From the NCBI GenBank assembly GCA_030149025.1, contig JASBSH010000282.1, positions 1-18,694 of the forward strand: DNA of 18,694 nt, given 5' to 3'. How positions within the stretch are numbered: position 1 is the stretch's first letter; each line of letters begins with the position of its first letter. Made by a program: the position numbers and the translations under genes. Below are positions 1 through 7,040 of this stretch, piece by piece. Source of the DNA: Actinomycetales bacterium. Its GTDB lineage: Bacteria > Actinomycetota > Actinomycetes > Actinomycetales > BWSM-131. The notes beneath the pieces were generated by a model that was not told the origin of the DNA, made no database searches, and worked only from the letters and a program-made list of their open reading frames with translations.

Positions 1-2040
1 GGTCCCGCGGCGGACCTGTCCCGGTGCGGCCGGTTCGCCGCGCTGCTCCAAGCGGTGGGAGGACCTCAGCTGCCAGGGAACGCTGGCGATGACGACGCCG
101 GGCGTGAAGTGGAGCCGGGCCTTGAGCCTCAACGCGCTCTGGTTGTGCAGCAGCTGTTCCCACCAGTGGCCGACGACGTACTCCGGGACGTACACGACGA
201 CCAGGTCGCGGGGGCTGTTGCGGCGGATGCTGCGCACGTACTCGACGACGGGACGGGTGACCTCCCGGTACGGGGAGTCCAGGGACTTGAGCGGCACCGG
301 GATCTGCTTGGCGTTCCACTCGCGCTGCAGCGCCTCGGTCTCGTCGGGGTCGACGGTCACGGTTAGCGCCTCCAGGACCGACGGGCGGCTGGCGCGGGAG
401 TAGGCGAGCGCCCGCAGCGTCGGCAGGTGGATCTTGGACACGAGCACGATCGCGTGCACACGGGAGGGCAGCACGCGCGCTTCGGTCGGCTCGCCGATCT
501 CGAGCTCCTTCGAGACCCGCTCGTAGTGGCGCCGGATACCCCGCATCAGCGCGAAGACCAGGACCATCGCGAGGATCGCGATCCAGGTGCCGTGGACGAA
601 CTTGGTGACCAGCACGATCACCAGGACGAGACCGGTCAGGCCCAGCCCGAGCGAGTTGATGACGCGTGAGCGCTGCATCCGGTGCCGCTCACGGGGGTCG
701 GTCTCCGTGCGGAGCAGACGGCTCCAGTGCCGCACCATGCCGGTCTGGCTCATCGTGAACGACACGAACACCCCGACGATGTACAGCTGGATCAGCCGGG
801 TCACCTGGGCGTCGAACGCGAGGATGAGCAGGACGGCCGCACCGGCCAGCATGACGATGCCGTTGCTGAAGGCGAGCCGGTCGCCGCGCGTGTGCAGCTG
901 CTTCGGCAGGTAACCGTCCCGCGCGAGGATCGAGCCCAGGACGGGGAAGCCGTTGAAGGCGGTGTTGGCGGCGAGCACGAGGATGACGCCGGTCGCGGCC
1001 GTGACCAGGAAGAACGCCGGCGTGAAGCCCGAGAAGATCCCGTCGGCGAGCTGACCGATGATCGGCAGCTGGTGGTACTCGGTGCCGTCGGCGAAGACGA
1101 CCTAACCGTCCGGACCGGGCCGGCCCGGCTGCCCGTTCAGCGTGAGCTGCGCCCATGGCTGGGTCTCGTCGACGTACCGCACGCCCATCGCCCGGGCCAG
1201 CAGCAGGATCGACATCATCATCGTCACCGCGATGGCGCCGAGCAGCGCGAGCGTCGTCGCCGCGTTGCGGCTCTTAGGCTGCCGGAAGGCCGGCACCCCG
1301 TTGCTGATCGCCTCCACACCGGTCAGCGCCGCGGAGCCGGAGGAGAACGCCCGCAGGATCAGGAAGAACCCGGCGAGGGTCGCCAGTCCTCCTGAGTACT
1401 CCGGCTGGACGACGGTGGCGAACCTCGCGCTGTCGGCCGCCGGCAGGTCCCCCAGCAGGTACCGGACGGCGCCTACCAGCCCCATCCCGATGATCGACAC
1501 CATGAACACGTAGGTCGGGATGGCGAACAGGGTGCCGGACTCCCGCACCCCCCGCAGGTTCATCGTGGTGAGCACGAGGACGGCGATGACGGCGGCCAGC
1601 GCCTCGTGCCCCCGAAGCGCCGGGATGGCGGACGAGGCGTACTGGGCAGCGGAGGAGATCGACACCGCCACCGTGAGGACGTAGTCCACCATCAGCGCGC
1701 TCGCGACCGTGAGACCGGCCCTCGGCCCGAGGTTGACCGTCGCGACCTCGTAGTCCCCCCCGCCCGAGGGGTACGCGTGCACGTTCTGCCGGTAGGACAG
1801 CACCACGACGACCATGACCACGGCCACGGTCAGCCCGACCTGCCAGCTGAACACGTAGGCCCCGACGCCGGCGATCGCCAGCGTCAGGAAGATCTCGTTC
1901 GGCGCGTAGGCCACCGACGACAACGCGTCCGAGGCGAACACGGGGAGCGCGATGCGCTTGGACAGCAGCGTTTCGTGCAGTCGCTCACTGCGGAACGGCC
2001 GCCCGACGAGGACCCGCTTGACGGCGTCCGTGAAGCTCAC
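1..2040 (-). pseudogene. KimA/YdaO-like APC-family potassium transporter, interrupted by an in-frame TAG and cut by the window edge
   Basis: Probable proton-coupled K+ importer of the APC superfamily. It starts at GTG 2038-2040 and reads 312 residues to a TAG at 1102-1104. The same frame then stays open for all 367 codons to the window edge and keeps family sequence throughout. The first part has about seven membrane segments; the second resumes with TM8 (ILVLAANTAFNGFP), RGDRLAFSNG and VSFTMSQTGM, then a soluble C-terminal domain. Residues recalled as the K+ site of B. subtilis KimA (D36, Y43, D117/Y118, T121, S125, T230, E233) align with D38, Y45, D119/Y120, T123, S127, T240 and E243 here. 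The TAG falls in a loop between TM7 and TM8, so the N-terminal product alone would lack the rest of the transporter. It is divergent from the two RCK genes. The GTG start has no clear Shine-Dalgarno sequence but nothing upstream in frame is better. It could be a true pseudogene or a single-base sequence error. The family call is firm; K+ specificity is inferred. Confidence 0.85.
1102..1104 (-). other. In-frame amber codon inside the permease gene
   Basis: On the minus strand the codons read D-G-TAG-V-V-F-A-D-G-T-E-Y. The frame is open and clearly the same protein on both sides, so this is a single nonsense codon rather than a frameshift or an end of homology. It sits in a variable loop between TM7 and TM8, so the original residue cannot be read from conservation. 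One-base changes from CAG, GAG, AAG, TGG, TCG or TTG would all give it. Confidence 0.9.
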
Positions 2041-2152
2041 GAGTGACCATGGTAGGCACGTTCCGAGGCGTGTACCGTTCGGGCGCGCATCAGCGCGAGC
2101 AATGACTCCGGCACCGCATGAGAATGATCCCGACACCACAGGAGGCAGCACC

Positions 2153-2179
2153 ATGAGGCGGCCAGCGTGCACTTCGTGA
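2153..2179 (+). CDS. Possible 8-codon leader peptide overlapping the first TrkA start
   Basis: An ATG at 2153 has the best Shine-Dalgarno match in the area (AGGAGG at about 2140-2145, 7 bases upstream). It opens a frame of eight codons, MRRPACTS, ending in TGA at 2177-2179, inside the first codons of the RCK gene that begins at GTG 2167. Translation here would bring ribosomes over the weaker GTG start and could couple to it. It may equally be chance, with the same purine-rich stretch simply serving the GTG start. No homology is expected for so short a peptide. Confidence 0.3.
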   Translation: MRRPACTS

Positions 2180-2832
2180 TCATGGGCTGTGGCAGGGTCG
2201 GAGCCACCCTGGCGCACAGCCTCGAGCAGCACGGCCACACCGTGTCGGTGATCGACCAGAACCCGGATGCGTTCCGGCGCCTGGGGTCCTGGTTCGAGGG
2301 CAAGACGGTGCAGGGGATCGGGTTCGACCGCGACACCCTGGTCGAGGCCGGGATCGAGGACGCCTACGCCTTCGCGGCGGTCAGCAGCGGCGACAACTCG
2401 AACATCCTCGCGGCCAGGGTCGCCCGCGAGACCTTCGGCGTCGAGAACGTGGTGGCCCGGATCTACGACCCGCGGCGCGCGGAGGTCTACCAGCGCCTCG
2501 GCATCCCCACCGTCGCAACCGTGCGCTGGACCGCCGACCAGATGCTGAGGCGTCTGCTCCCCCACGGTGCGGCGTCGGAGTTCGTCGACAGCAGCGGACG
2601 TCTCCGGCTCGCCGAGGTGGAGGTCGATCGCGGCTGGATCGGCCACCCGGTCACGGCGCTGGAGCAGGTGTCGTCCGCGCGGGTCGCGTTCCTGACCCGG
2701 CTGGGCGAGGGCGTCCTGCCGACGGACGCCACGGTGTTGCAGGAGGGCGACCTGGTGCACATGCTGATGCCCGTCGACCGGGTACCGATCATCGAGCGGC
2801 TGCTGGGAACGGCACCGGAGGTGAGGGCATGA
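2167..2832 (+). CDS. trkA: TrkA-family K+ uptake regulatory protein, first RCK subunit (CeoB-like)
   Basis: Cytosolic RCK protein that binds a nucleotide and gates or tunes a K+ transporter. It has 221 aa. A TrkA_N Rossmann domain occupies about residues 1-120, with the glycine motif GCGRVG at 7-12, an acidic residue ending strand 2 (VIDQN), and the family stretch AAVSSGDNSNILAARVARETFGV. A TrkA_C domain lies near 140-215. GTG 2167 is chosen because the protein then begins MHFVIMGCGRVG, directly at the first beta strand; a GAGGCGG stretch lies just upstream. Its last four bases overlap the next RCK gene (ATGA), so the two are translationally coupled. The family length of about 220 aa and the gene pair match mycobacterial ceoB-ceoC. 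The divergent KimA-like permease is the likely partner, because no TrkH/KtrB channel gene is in the window. Confidence 0.93.
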   Translation: MHFVIMGCGRVGATLAHSLEQHGHTVSVIDQNPDAFRRLGSWFEGKTVQGIGFDRDTLVEAGIEDAYAFAAVSSGDNSNILAARVARETFGVENVVARIYDPRRAEVYQRLGIPTVATVRWTADQMLRRLLPHGAASEFVDSSGRLRLAEVEVDRGWIGHPVTALEQVSSARVAFLTRLGEGVLPTDATVLQEGDLVHMLMPVDRVPIIERLLGTAPEVRA

Positions 2833-3506
2833 GGGTCGTCATCGCGGGAGCGGGCAGCGTCGGGCGCTCGATCGCGCGAGAGCTGCTGGCCAGCGGTCAC
2901 CAGGTGCTCCTCATCGACAAGGAGCCGGCGGCCATGCGGATGCAGTCGGTCCCGGAGGCCGAGTGGCTGCTGGCCGACGCGTGCGAGCTGGGCAGCCTGA
3001 ACGAGGCCGGTCTCGAGGACGCCGACGTGCTGGTCGCCGCCAGCGGTGACGACAAGGTGAACCTGGTGTCGTCCCTGCTGGCGAAGACCGAGTTCGGTGT
3101 GCCTCGCACCGTCGCGCGCGTGAACAACCCCAAGAACGAGTGGATGTTCGACGACGCCTGGGGGGTCGACGTGGCGGTGTCCACGCCACGGCTGATGACC
3201 GCCCTGGTCGAGGAGGCCGTGAACATCGGGGACCTCGTTCGGATCTTCACCTTCCAGCAGAGCCGGGCGAACATGCTCGAGTTCACCCTCCCGCCCGACT
3301 CACCGCTGGTGGGGACGACGGTGGGCGAGGTGCGCTGGCCGCCCGACACGGTGCTCGTGGGCATCATCCGTGAGGAGCGCCCCATCGCCCCGTCGCCCGA
3401 CGACGCGCTGGAGGGTCACGACGAGCTGCTACTCGTCTCCACCGTCGAGCAGGAGCACGAGCTGCGTCGACTGCTCGCCCCGGGTCTGGTGGCACCCGGC
3501 AGCTGA
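2829..3506 (+). CDS. trkA: TrkA-family K+ uptake regulatory protein, second RCK subunit (CeoC-like)
   Basis: Second RCK protein of the pair, 225 aa, probably acting with the upstream protein as a hetero-oligomeric regulatory ring. The Rossmann motif GAGSVG is at residues 7-12, then LLIDKEP at the end of strand 2. VAASGDDKVNLVSSLLAKTEFGV and ARVNNPKNEWMFDDAWGVDVAVST complete the TrkA_N domain, and a TrkA_C domain follows from about residue 140 (SPLVGTTVGEVRWP). The start ATG 2829 overlaps the previous stop as ATGA and has a good site, GGAGGTGAG, about 5 bases upstream. The stop codon lies in a short direct repeat, and a second in-frame TGA follows 18 bp later. No clear intrinsic terminator is seen downstream before the convergent DUF3159 gene. 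Confidence 0.93.
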   Translation: MRVVIAGAGSVGRSIARELLASGHQVLLIDKEPAAMRMQSVPEAEWLLADACELGSLNEAGLEDADVLVAASGDDKVNLVSSLLAKTEFGVPRTVARVNNPKNEWMFDDAWGVDVAVSTPRLMTALVEEAVNIGDLVRIFTFQQSRANMLEFTLPPDSPLVGTTVGEVRWPPDTVLVGIIREERPIAPSPDDALEGHDELLLVSTVEQEHELRRLLAPGLVAPGS

Positions 3507-3527
3507 TCCGGCACCGGCAGCTGATCC
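3491..3527 (+). repeat. Direct repeat spanning the second trkA stop codon
   Basis: Two copies of GGCACCGGCAGCTGATCC, the first carrying one extra C, at 3491-3509 and 3510-3527. The AGC-TGA codons are copied in frame 18 bp apart, so the duplication supplies a second in-frame stop. Confidence 0.7.
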
Positions 3528-3615
3528 AGCAGCCCCTCGGCGCCTTGTCTGCGCCGGCGGTCGGTAGATCTGCGCGACGTTCCCGGGACGACGCGCCGGC
3601 GTGTCGCGCCCGGAA

Positions 3616-3657
3616 GGTCGCTCAGGTCAGGTCGCTCAGGTCAGGTCGCTCAGATCA
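3616..3657. repeat. 14-bp tandem repeat, three copies, at the DUF3159 stop codon
   Basis: Three head-to-tail units of GGTCGCTCAGGTCA at 3616-3629, 3630-3643 and 3644-3657; the third has one G-to-A change. The last unit contains the stop codon of the minus-strand DUF3159 gene, and the array fills most of the gap between the convergent trkA and DUF3159 genes. The rest of the 148-bp gap (3507-3654) shows no gene and no T-tailed hairpin. Confidence 0.85.
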
Positions 3658-4413
3658 GGTGGTGGAGCTGGCCGCGGGCGTCCCGGGCCCGGCCGGCTTG
3701 GCCGCCGGCACCGAACGCAGGACCCGCCATGACAGCCATGCGGTCAGGGCGAACAGCGGCACGCCCATCGCGAGCCTGGCGACACCGAGCGCCTCGACGG
3801 CGTTGGTGAGGAACAACGGCAGCTGCACCGCGAGCCGGGCGACGAACATGGCCACCCACATCCAGGTCACCACGAGGTAGGCCCGCAACCGCCTCGGGTC
3901 ATGACGCCAGGCCAGCCCCTCACCGACGAGCGGGCCGATGAGCAGGCCCAGCACCGGGAAGGGACCGCGGGGGACCTGTCGGGACACGATGCGGAACGCC
4001 GGAGTACGGATGGTCGACAACGCGTACAGCACCGAGTAGCCGATGTTGATGAGCAGACCCGGCAGGTAGAAGTCGCGCGCCTGTCCCGTCCGAGCGGCGA
4101 CGAAAGCGCAGATACCGACGCCGATCAGGCCGCCGATCGCCTGGGTGACGTTCCCGCGGGTAACCACACGCGCCAGCAGCGCGATTCCGGCGGCCGACAC
4201 GGCGGCGATCAGAGACTGCCGGAGGTTCTGCGTGATGCCGAACCAGACGACGAACAGCAACCCCGGCGCGACCGCCTCGATGACGCCCCGGGGGCCACCG
4301 ACCGCCTGTGCGAGGGAGAACTCCTGGCCCGCAGCCGCCGCGATCCGGCTGCGCCGCGTGGGCGGCGGCCGCTGCCCGGCGGCCAGCTCGTTCGTGTCGA
4401 ACGACTGGCTCAT
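3655..4413 (-). CDS. DUF3159 family integral membrane protein
   Basis: Membrane protein of unknown function, 252 aa. The first ~40 residues are hydrophilic (RRSRIAAAAGQEFSLAQAVGG). About five to six hydrophobic segments follow: GVIEAVAPGLLFVVWFGI, SLIAAVSAAGIALLARVV, IGGLIGVGICAFVAART, YLPGLLINIGYSVLYALS, a segment near VLGLLIGPLVGEG, and two C-terminal segments ending at LFALTAWLSWRVL. The start ATG 4411-4413 overlaps the upstream OB-fold stop as ATGA, which fixes it. It is the last gene of the dut operon; the equivalent position in M. tuberculosis, as recalled, is Rv2693c. The open frame continues upstream to about 5400, but that part is a shadow of the OB-fold and DUF3710 genes. The name rests on neighbourhood and topology. 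Confidence 0.85.
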   Translation of the reverse strand: MSQSFDTNELAAGQRPPPTRRSRIAAAAGQEFSLAQAVGGPRGVIEAVAPGLLFVVWFGITQNLRQSLIAAVSAAGIALLARVVTRGNVTQAIGGLIGVGICAFVAARTGQARDFYLPGLLINIGYSVLYALSTIRTPAFRIVSRQVPRGPFPVLGLLIGPLVGEGLAWRHDPRRLRAYLVVTWMWVAMFVARLAVQLPLFLTNAVEALGVARLAMGVPLFALTAWLSWRVLRSVPAAKPAGPGTPAASSTT

Positions 4414-4814
4414 GTGGGCTGGCCGATCAGCAGCTCGTACTTCGGGTTGTACATCACGGCCCGGCCCTCGTTGACGGCGACGAGCCCTTCGACGCGGATG
4501 CGGCGGCCCGCCTGGATGCCGGCGATCTCGCGGCGCCCGAGCCAGATCACCGTGACCGTTCCGGTGCCGTCGAACAGCTCCGCCTCCAGGGCGGGCACGC
4601 CGGCACGCGGCTGCAGCGTCACGCTGCGCAGCACACCCACGAGGGTGACGCGGCGGCGGCCGGTAAGCCGGCCGCACGGGGTCCCTCCGAGCTTGGCGGA
4701 CTCCTGCTGCTCCTCCTCCGCCAGCACCTCGTTCTGGGAGCTGGTGAGCCGGTGCACGGCGGCGCGCAGACGCCCCGGCACGCCCCCCGCGGTCCCCCCG
4801 GTTCTCGTGGTCAC
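4410..4814 (-). CDS. OB-fold nucleic acid binding domain protein
   Basis: Small cytosolic protein of about 134 aa with a C-terminal OB-fold. The strands are seen in RRRVTLVGVLRSVTLQPRAG, PALEAELFDGTGTVTVIWLGRREIAGI and GRRIRVEGLVAVNEGRAVMYNPKYELL. This is the tRNA-anticodon/RecG-wedge type of OB domain, which suggests single-stranded nucleic acid or oligonucleotide binding, though no enzyme domain is attached. The start is uncertain: GTG 4812-4814 has GGAG 8 bases upstream and is preferred, while GTG 4818-4820 would add two residues but leaves only 2 bases to the same GGAG. It lies 21 bp downstream of DUF3710 and overlaps DUF3159 by ATGA, so it is cotranscribed with them. The same order is recalled in mycobacteria (Rv2694c). 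Confidence 0.87.
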   Translation of the reverse strand: MTTRTGGTAGGVPGRLRAAVHRLTSSQNEVLAEEEQQESAKLGGTPCGRLTGRRRVTLVGVLRSVTLQPRAGVPALEAELFDGTGTVTVIWLGRREIAGIQAGRRIRVEGLVAVNEGRAVMYNPKYELLIGQPT

Positions 4815-4835
4815 AAGCACATCTCCAGCGTAGAT

Positions 4836-5636
4836 CTACCTGATTTCTGTGATCTCCGGGCCGCGGCGGAAGGGGTCGAGCGGACCGATGCCGTCCTCCC
4901 CCTCCCCGGAGGTGCCGGTAGGGGCCCCGCCCGGCTGCGCCGGGAGCTTCAGCGGCAGCAGGTCCCTCGGCGCCATCGCCTCGGGGCCACGGACGACGAC
5001 TGTCCCCCGCACGACCTGCTCCAGGTCCGCGGCGGCCGACTCGTCGACCGCCGCGGGACCGTTGAACACCGACCGCAGGAACCAGCGGGGCCCGTCCACG
5101 CCGGTGAAACGGGCGACCTGGTGACCGGTGCGACCGTCCGGTGTCCTGGCCGGTACCCGCGCCAGCACCTCCCGGCCGAAAGTCCCGGGCACCTCGTCGG
5201 CGGTGCCACCCTGCTTGGCCACCTGTGCGGCGATCTCGGTGCGGATCTCGTCCCAGATGCCCTCCGTCCGGGGCGCCGCGAACGCCTGCATCTGCACGCT
5301 GGATCCCCCGAGGGTCACCGTGACGGCGACGACGCGCTGCGTCGCCTCCTCCAGCTCCAGGCGAAGCTCCATCCCCTCCCGGGGTGGGATGCACAGGCAA
5401 CCGAGATCGATGCGGTTGACGTCGTCGTCCACGTCAGCGGCGTCCAGCGGCCCCTCCGCAATCGGGGGTGCCTCCTGCGCGCCTCCGGTTCCAGCCGGTT
5501 CCCGGTCCACCTCGTCGGCCCGCTCAACAGCGATCGCGTCCTGCACCTGCGCGCGGGTGGCGTCTTCGTCGGGCTGCGGGTGCCCGGCGACGAGCTTGCT
5601 CGCCTCCGCCTTGCTGCCCCCACGGAACCAGCTCAC
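4836..5636 (-). CDS. DUF3710 domain-containing protein
   Basis: Conserved actinobacterial protein of unknown role, 266 aa, soluble. Residues 1-60 are acidic and low-complexity. The conserved core starts at RIDLGCLCIPPREGMELRLELEE, continues through SVQMQAFAAPRTEGIWDEIRTEIAAQVAKQGG and GREVLARVPA, and ends with VARFTGVDGPRWFLRSVFNGPAAVD and a PRDLLPLKLP tail. The GTG start at 5634-5636 has AAGGAG 5 bases upstream and overlaps the dut stop as GTGA, so translation is coupled to dut. Association with dUTPase is conserved in actinobacteria, but I know no mechanism. No membrane segment or catalytic motif is visible. Confidence 0.9.
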   Translation of the reverse strand: MSWFRGGSKAEASKLVAGHPQPDEDATRAQVQDAIAVERADEVDREPAGTGGAQEAPPIAEGPLDAADVDDDVNRIDLGCLCIPPREGMELRLELEEATQRVVAVTVTLGGSSVQMQAFAAPRTEGIWDEIRTEIAAQVAKQGGTADEVPGTFGREVLARVPARTPDGRTGHQVARFTGVDGPRWFLRSVFNGPAAVDESAAADLEQVVRGTVVVRGPEAMAPRDLLPLKLPAQPGGAPTGTSGEGEDGIGPLDPFRRGPEITEIR

Positions 5637-6208
5637 GACTGCTCCTTGTTGTACGAGTTGGGATGGTTGTACGAGTTGGAATGGTTGCTCGAGTTGGGTT
5701 TCGTGGCGGCGAAACCGCCCGTGGACCCGTGCCCACCGTCAGCCCGGTGCGAGCCGGGCAGACGCTCCACCTCGACGAACCGTGCCCGGCTGACCGGCTG
5801 CACGACCAGCTGGGCGATCCGGTCGCCCCTGTTCAGTGTCACCGCAGTGCTCGTATCGGTGTTCAGCAGGGTCACCTTGATCTCACCACGGTACCCGGCA
5901 TCCACCGTGCCGGGGGCGTTCAGCACCGTGACGCCGTGCCGCGCCGCCAGGCCGGACCGGGGATGCACGAACGCTGCGTACCCCTCCGGGAGGGCGATGG
6001 CAACACCGGTCCCCACGGTCACACGTGCTCCGGGGGCCAGCGTGACGTCCTGGCTCGTCATCAGGTCGGCCCCGGCGTCGCCGGGGTGGGCGTACCCGGG
6101 CAGCGGGAGCTCGAAGTCGAGACGCAGGACCAGGACCGGGACCGGGACCGGGACCGGGACGCCGCCGACCCGATGCCCCTGGTCGCCAACCTCGCGCTGC
6201 GCTACCAC
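5633..6208 (-). CDS. dut: Deoxyuridine 5'-triphosphate nucleotidohydrolase (dUTPase)
   Basis: Hydrolyses dUTP to dUMP and pyrophosphate, keeping uracil out of DNA and feeding dTMP synthesis; it acts as a trimer. Motif 1 is HPGDAGADL, motif 2 PRSGLA, motif 3 GTVDAGYRGEI (catalytic Asp, stacking Tyr), motif 4 RGDRIAQLVV and motif 5 GGHGSTGG. The start is unclear. The region where family members usually begin is a hexanucleotide repeat encoding (VP)4(VL)2 with no start codon. The nearest in-frame start is GTG 6206-6208, with a weak ribosome site, giving 191 aa and about 20 extra N-terminal residues. ATG 6281-6283 is the next alternative but would overlap the DUF3093 start. The C-terminus carries an Asn/Ser-rich tail after motif 5, made of six-residue repeats (NSYNHP). 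It is the first gene of the operon with DUF3710. Confidence 0.92.
   Translation of the reverse strand: MVAQREVGDQGHRVGGVPVPVPVPVLVLRLDFELPLPGYAHPGDAGADLMTSQDVTLAPGARVTVGTGVAIALPEGYAAFVHPRSGLAARHGVTVLNAPGTVDAGYRGEIKVTLLNTDTSTAVTLNRGDRIAQLVVQPVSRARFVEVERLPGSHRADGGHGSTGGFAATKPNSSNHSNSYNHPNSYNKEQS
5649..5702 (-). repeat. 18-bp tandem repeat encoding the dUTPase C-terminal tail
   Basis: Three 18-bp units of the type TTGTACGAGTTGGGATGG at 5649-5666, 5667-5684 and 5685-5702; the second differs by one base and the third is more diverged. Read on the minus strand they encode hexapeptides such as NSYNHP after the last dUTPase motif. The period is in frame, so copy number changes only tail length. Confidence 0.8.
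6125..6160 (-). repeat. Hexanucleotide repeat (6 units) at the dUTPase N-terminus
   Basis: Six perfect-period units, two CAGGAC then four CGGGAC on the plus strand. On the minus strand they read as VPVPVPVPVLVL immediately before the dUTPase core. The unit is in frame, so gain or loss would change length by two residues without shifting the frame. Confidence 0.9.
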
Positions 6209-6247
6209 GAGGGTGGACTGTAGTCCCAGGCATGTCAGGCTTAGCCC

Positions 6248-6736
6248 GTGCATGCAGACGAACGGCGGGACGAGCAACGGCAAGTGGGAACCGAACTGTT
6301 CAGTGAGCGGCTGTGGCCCTCGGTGGGGGTCTGGCTGCTGATCCCGCTGGTGGCGGGGATCAGCGTCGTCGCCTTCACACCGATCGGCGTGACGGTGGGG
6401 ATCGCGGTGGGCCTGCTGGTCGGTGTGGCGCTCATCGCCATCGCCGTCTACACCACACCGGAGGTGGCGGTCAGAGACGGTGAGCTCCTGGCGGGCAGGG
6501 CGCGCGTCCCGGTCGGGCTGCTCGGTGAGGTGACGGTCGCCCGCCGGGAGGACGCTCGCATCCAGCGGGGCCCTGCACTGGACGCCCGAGCGTTCCTCCT
6601 CATCCGCGGCTGGGTGGACCCGCTGGTCCGGGTGGAGCTGCGCGATCCGCAGGACCCGACGCCGTACTGGCTGGTCTCGACCCGTCGCCCCGAGGAGCTC
6701 GCGCAGGCGATCGACGCCGCGCGGGCCCCCCGGTAA
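6248..6736 (+). CDS. DUF3093 family membrane protein
   Basis: Protein of unknown function, 162 aa. Two adjoining hydrophobic segments (about residues 25-45 and 46-68, VWLLIPLVAGISVVAF and VTVGIAVGLLVGVALIAIAVY) form a hairpin in the membrane. A cytosolic PH-like beta-rich domain follows, with the DUF3093 signature DPTPYWLVSTRRPEELAQAI near the end. It diverges from dut with only about 40 bp between the starts and converges on DUF4193 with 4 bp between stops. GTG 6248 has no clear Shine-Dalgarno sequence; no ATG lies near it in frame. The dut-DUF3093-DUF4193 order is recalled from mycobacteria (Rv2697c-Rv2699c) and supports the name. Confidence 0.88.
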   Translation: MHADERRDEQRQVGTELFSERLWPSVGVWLLIPLVAGISVVAFTPIGVTVGIAVGLLVGVALIAIAVYTTPEVAVRDGELLAGRARVPVGLLGEVTVARREDARIQRGPALDARAFLLIRGWVDPLVRVELRDPQDPTPYWLVSTRRPEELAQAIDAARAPR

Positions 6737-6740
6737 GGGC

Positions 6741-7040
6741 TCAGGCCGCGCACTCCTTGCAGACGAGCACCCCGCCCTTGTCGCTGGCGAGCTGGCTGCG
6801 GTGGTGCACCAGGAAGCAGCGCGAGCAGGTGAACTCGTCGGCCTGGCGAGGCAGGACGCGGACGGACAGCTCCTCGTTCGACAGGTCCGCCCCGGGCAGC
6901 TCGAAGCCTTCAGCGGCCTCCGCCTCGTCCTCGTCGACCTTGCCCGAGTTCTTGTCCGTACGGCGAGCCTTCAGCTCCTCGATCGAGTCTTCGTTGAGTT
7001 CTTCATCGGTCTTGCGGGGCGCGTCGTAGTCGGTCGCCAT
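6741..7040 (-). CDS. DUF4193 family zinc-ribbon-like protein
   Basis: Small acidic cytosolic protein, 99 aa, found across actinobacteria. The N-terminus MATDYDAPRKTDEELNEDS is the family signature. The C-terminus has two CxxC pairs, C72-x2-C75 and C94-x2-C97, separated by a basic His-containing stretch (FLVHHRSQLASDK), which suggests one bound zinc. The architecture resembles RNA-polymerase-associated or ribosome-associated zinc ribbons, but its partner is not known to me. ATG 7038-7040 is clear from the conserved N-terminus; a GGAG lies rather far upstream (12 bases). On the minus strand a TATGAC hexamer at 7062-7067 could be its -10 box. Confidence 0.93.
   Translation of the reverse strand: MATDYDAPRKTDEELNEDSIEELKARRTDKNSGKVDEDEAEAAEGFELPGADLSNEELSVRVLPRQADEFTCSRCFLVHHRSQLASDKGGVLVCKECAA

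Noticed and set aside
1102..1104. TAG as a pyrrolysine codon
   Set aside because: Pyrrolysine decoding is not expected in this group, and the position is a variable membrane loop with no reason for the residue; mutation or error is simpler.
2041..2166. c-di-AMP (ydaO-type) riboswitch upstream of the KimA-like gene
   Set aside because: The gap is only 126 bp shared by two divergent genes, the permease start looks near-leaderless, and no riboswitch-like set of stems could be traced. An imperfect inverted repeat (GGTAGGCACG with CGTGTACC) is too weak to call.
2041..2760. N-terminal extension of the permease frame
   Set aside because: The frame is open upstream of GTG 2038-2040, but that part is antisense to trkA and the family starts close to VGRPFRSERLHETLL.
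3616..3657. CRISPR array
   Set aside because: The units are directly adjacent without spacers and only 14 bp long, and no cas gene is near.
4308..6341. 677-aa plus-strand open frame opposite the dut operon
   Set aside because: It is antisense to four well-supported genes, is rich in Arg, Ala, Gly and His without any domain, and long antisense frames are expected when the third codon position is nearly all G or C.
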